Shown in pieces: positions 5,717-7,047 of a stretch of DNA of 7,047 nt; position 1 is the stretch's first letter, and the number at the start of each line of letters is the position of its first letter. The DNA is from Oceanospirillaceae bacterium (GTDB lineage Bacteria > Pseudomonadota > Gammaproteobacteria > Pseudomonadales > Balneatricaceae). Location: assembly GCA_003521845.1 (NCBI GenBank), contig DPHB01000057.1:1699-8745 (forward strand), in the 5' to 3' direction. The notes below the pieces were generated by a model, which did no database searches, was not told the origin of the DNA, and saw nothing but the letters and a program-made list of their open reading frames with translations. The position numbers and the translations under genes are program-made.

Positions 5717-5722
5717 ATTATA
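5717..5722 (-). promoter_or_regulatory. -10 box of the gltX promoter
   Basis: A perfect TATAAT on the minus strand sits 30 nt before the gltX ATG, so the mRNA should begin near 5710. No good -35 hexamer is found at 16-18 bp. That position reads TCCCCG, exactly where copy D of the REP-like repeat begins. A run of seven T residues lies in the spacer. Confidence 0.55.
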
Positions 5723-5740
5723 CCGAAAAAAATCGCTAAC

Positions 5741-5790
5741 GGGGACTGGCTCTTGTTTATTTGCGCAGCAAATGAAAAGTGACTGTACCC
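5741..5790. repeat. Diverged REP-like unit, copy D, upstream of gltX
   Basis: GGGGACTGGCTC at the left end is the reverse complement of the right arm of copies A and C. AAGTGACTGTACCC at the right end resembles the reverse complement of their left arm (AAGTGCCTGTCCC). The centre is unrelated and contains its own hairpin, ATTTGC-GCA-GCAAAT (5759-5773). I read it as an old copy in the opposite orientation with a replaced centre. Confidence 0.45.
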
Positions 5791-5833
5791 TTATGATTGT
5801 GCCGTAGGATGACGTTTTTACGGAGAGCATTAC

Positions 5834-5870
5834 GGGACAGGCACTTCCCTACGGGAAGGAGCCAGTCTCC
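5834..5870. repeat. REP-like palindrome, copy C, just after the fhs stop
   Basis: The left arm GGACAGGCACTTCCCTACGG (5835-5854) is identical to copy A, and the right arm is AGCCAGTCTCC. It pairs as GGAC/GTC, GGC/GCC and TCCC/GGGA. It starts 12 nt beyond the fhs stop on the minus strand, mirroring copy B behind gltX. No T-run follows, so it is not a classic terminator. Confidence 0.7.
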
Positions 5871-5882
5871 AATAAAGTCAGC

Positions 5883-7047
5883 TTAGAACAAGCCGACGAT
5901 GTCGCCGTCTTCGTTGATGTCGATAACTTCAGCAGCTGGCTTCTTAGGAAGGCCAGGCATGGTCATAACGTCACCCGCCAATACCACGATGAAACCAGCA
6001 CCAGCAGATAGGCGTACTTCACGTAGTGGTACGTCAAAACCTTCTGGACGGTTCTTCAAAGCTGGGTCAGTAGAGAAGGAGTACTGGGTCTTAGCCATAC
6101 ATACTGGCAAGTTGCCGTAGCCGGCTTCTTCCAATGCGGCAATACGGTTACGTAGCTTCTGGTCAGCCAAGATGTCGTTAGCGCCGTAGATCTTAGTACA
6201 AACGGTCTTGATCTTGTCCCAAAGAGGCATGTCGTCTTCGTACAAAAACTTAAAGTCATTCTTATGGTTTTCAACCAAGTCAACAACAGTTTCCGCTAGC
6301 TCAGTTGCGCCATCACCACCAAATTCCCAGTGCTGTGCTTCAACAACCTTAACACCCAAGTAATCACACTTGTCTTGTACAACTTGTACTTCGGCAGCTG
6401 TGTCGGTAACAAACTTGTTAACCGCAACCACTACTGGCAAGCCAAACTGGTGGATGTTTTCGATGTGCTTCTTCAGGTTTTCAACACCTTCAGCAACAGC
6501 ATCGGTGTTTTCTTGGTTCACTTCAGCTAGTGGCACGCCACCGTGTAGCTTAAGGGCACGGATGGTAGCAACGATTACTACGGCATCCGGTGCGATACCA
6601 GCCTTGCGGCACTTGATGTCTAGGAACTTCTCAGCACCTAGGTCAGCACCAAAGCCAGCTTCAGTTACTGTGTAGTCGCTTAGCTTCATAGAAAGCTTGG
6701 TAGCAGAAACAGAGTTGCAACCGTGAGCGATGTTAGCAAATGGACCACCGTGAACAAACGCAGGCGTGTGCTCTAGAGTTTGTACCAAGTTAGGGCTGAA
6801 TGCGTCTTTCAGCAATACAGTCATGGCGCCGTGTACGTTTAGGTCAGATGCCGTCACAGGAGTTTGTGCACGTGTGTAACCGATAACGATAGAACCTAGC
6901 TTCTCTTTCAATTCGGCTAGCGTGTTGGCCAAGCAGAAGATCGCCATAACTTCAGAAGCTACGGTGATGTCAAAACCAGTTTCGCGTGGTACACCGTGAG
7001 CAGGGCCGCCCAAACCGATAGTAACGTTACGTAGGGCACGATCGTTC
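5883..7047 (-). CDS. fhs: Formate-tetrahydrofolate ligase, C-terminal part (5' end outside the window)
   Basis: This enzyme makes 10-formyltetrahydrofolate from formate, THF and ATP, feeding purine and formyl-Met synthesis in one-carbon metabolism. The window holds 387 residues to the TAA at 5883-5885, of about 555-560 in the family; the N-terminal ~170 residues, including the ATP-binding P-loop, lie beyond the right edge. The visible frame opens with NDRALRNVTIGLGG and continues through HGVPRETGFDITVASEVMAI, FVHGGPFANIAHGCNS, TEAGFGADLGAEKFLDIKCR, IRALKLHGGVP, GLPVVVAVNKF, LPVCMAKTQYSFSTDP, and the family-typical end GFIVVLAGDVMTMPGLPKKP. The frame is intact. An apparent start at 7013 is an internal TTG leucine codon, not the gene start. 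The gene is separated from gltX by 196 bp holding REP-like repeats and the gltX promoter, so the two are probably separate transcription units. Confidence 0.97.
   Translation of the reverse strand, partial: NDRALRNVTIGLGGPAHGVPRETGFDITVASEVMAIFCLANTLAELKEKLGSIVIGYTRAQTPVTASDLNVHGAMTVLLKDAFSPNLVQTLEHTPAFVHGGPFANIAHGCNSVSATKLSMKLSDYTVTEAGFGADLGAEKFLDIKCRKAGIAPDAVVIVATIRALKLHGGVPLAEVNQENTDAVAEGVENLKKHIENIHQFGLPVVVAVNKFVTDTAAEVQVVQDKCDYLGVKVVEAQHWEFGGDGATELAETVVDLVENHKNDFKFLYEDDMPLWDKIKTVCTKIYGANDILADQKLRNRIAALEEAGYGNLPVCMAKTQYSFSTDPALKNRPEGFDVPLREVRLSAGAGFIVVLAGDVMTMPGLPKKPAAEVIDINEDGDIVGLF

Noticed and set aside
5687..5830. 48-codon N-terminal extension of GluRS
   Set aside because: It lies upstream of the TATAAT and runs through REP-like copy D. 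Family members begin at the TIRTRIAPSPTG segment, so the frame is open by chance.

Overview
The window looks like chromosomal DNA of a gammaproteobacterium, probably a marine or aquatic lineage of the Pseudomonas/Cellvibrio/Oceanospirillum kind. Three things point there: the glutamyl-tRNA synthetase has the ~490-residue Pseudomonas-type sequence, it is followed by tRNA-Ala(GGC), and base composition is close to 50% GC. The genus cannot be fixed from this stretch. No complete mobile element, CRISPR array or phage gene is present.

Layout, left to right. (1) 1-362, minus strand: the 5' part of a gene for an exported Ala/Val/Ser-rich protein with a clear Sec signal peptide; its 3' end lies outside the window. 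(2) 507-1304, plus strand: a complete AIM24/TIGR00266-family protein with its own sigma70-like promoter. (3) 1322-2938, minus strand, convergent with the previous gene: a GMC-family FAD oxidoreductase (choline/alcohol dehydrogenase type). (4) 3012-3816: a decayed accessory patch. It holds the C-terminal two thirds of a RelE/ParE-type toxin without a start, an intact antitoxin directly behind it, an 18-bp fragment of tRNA-Ala in inverted orientation, and a possible 28-codon tail of another lost gene. (5) 3763-3973, minus strand: tRNA-Ala(GGC) with a well-formed promoter and a rho-independent terminator. (6) 4036-4192: a cluster of REP-like palindromes. (7) 4208-5686, minus strand: gltX. (8) 5687-5882: the gltX promoter region and two more REP-like copies. 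(9) 5883-7047, minus strand: the C-terminal two thirds of formate-tetrahydrofolate ligase (fhs), running off the right edge.

The fhs, gltX and tRNA-Ala genes form the conserved housekeeping backbone (one-carbon metabolism and translation) and all read leftward. Each appears to have its own transcription unit or a REP-punctuated boundary: a REP-like hairpin starts 12 nt after the fhs stop and 14 nt after the gltX stop. The variable part lies between the tRNA and the GMC gene.

The observations most worth checking are the orphan antitoxin behind a beheaded toxin whose lost 5' end abuts the GMC gene, the inverted tRNA-Ala fragment 330 bp from its parent, the REP-like repeat family and its placement, and the loss of zinc ligands in GluRS. 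I did not find a convincing new multi-gene system.
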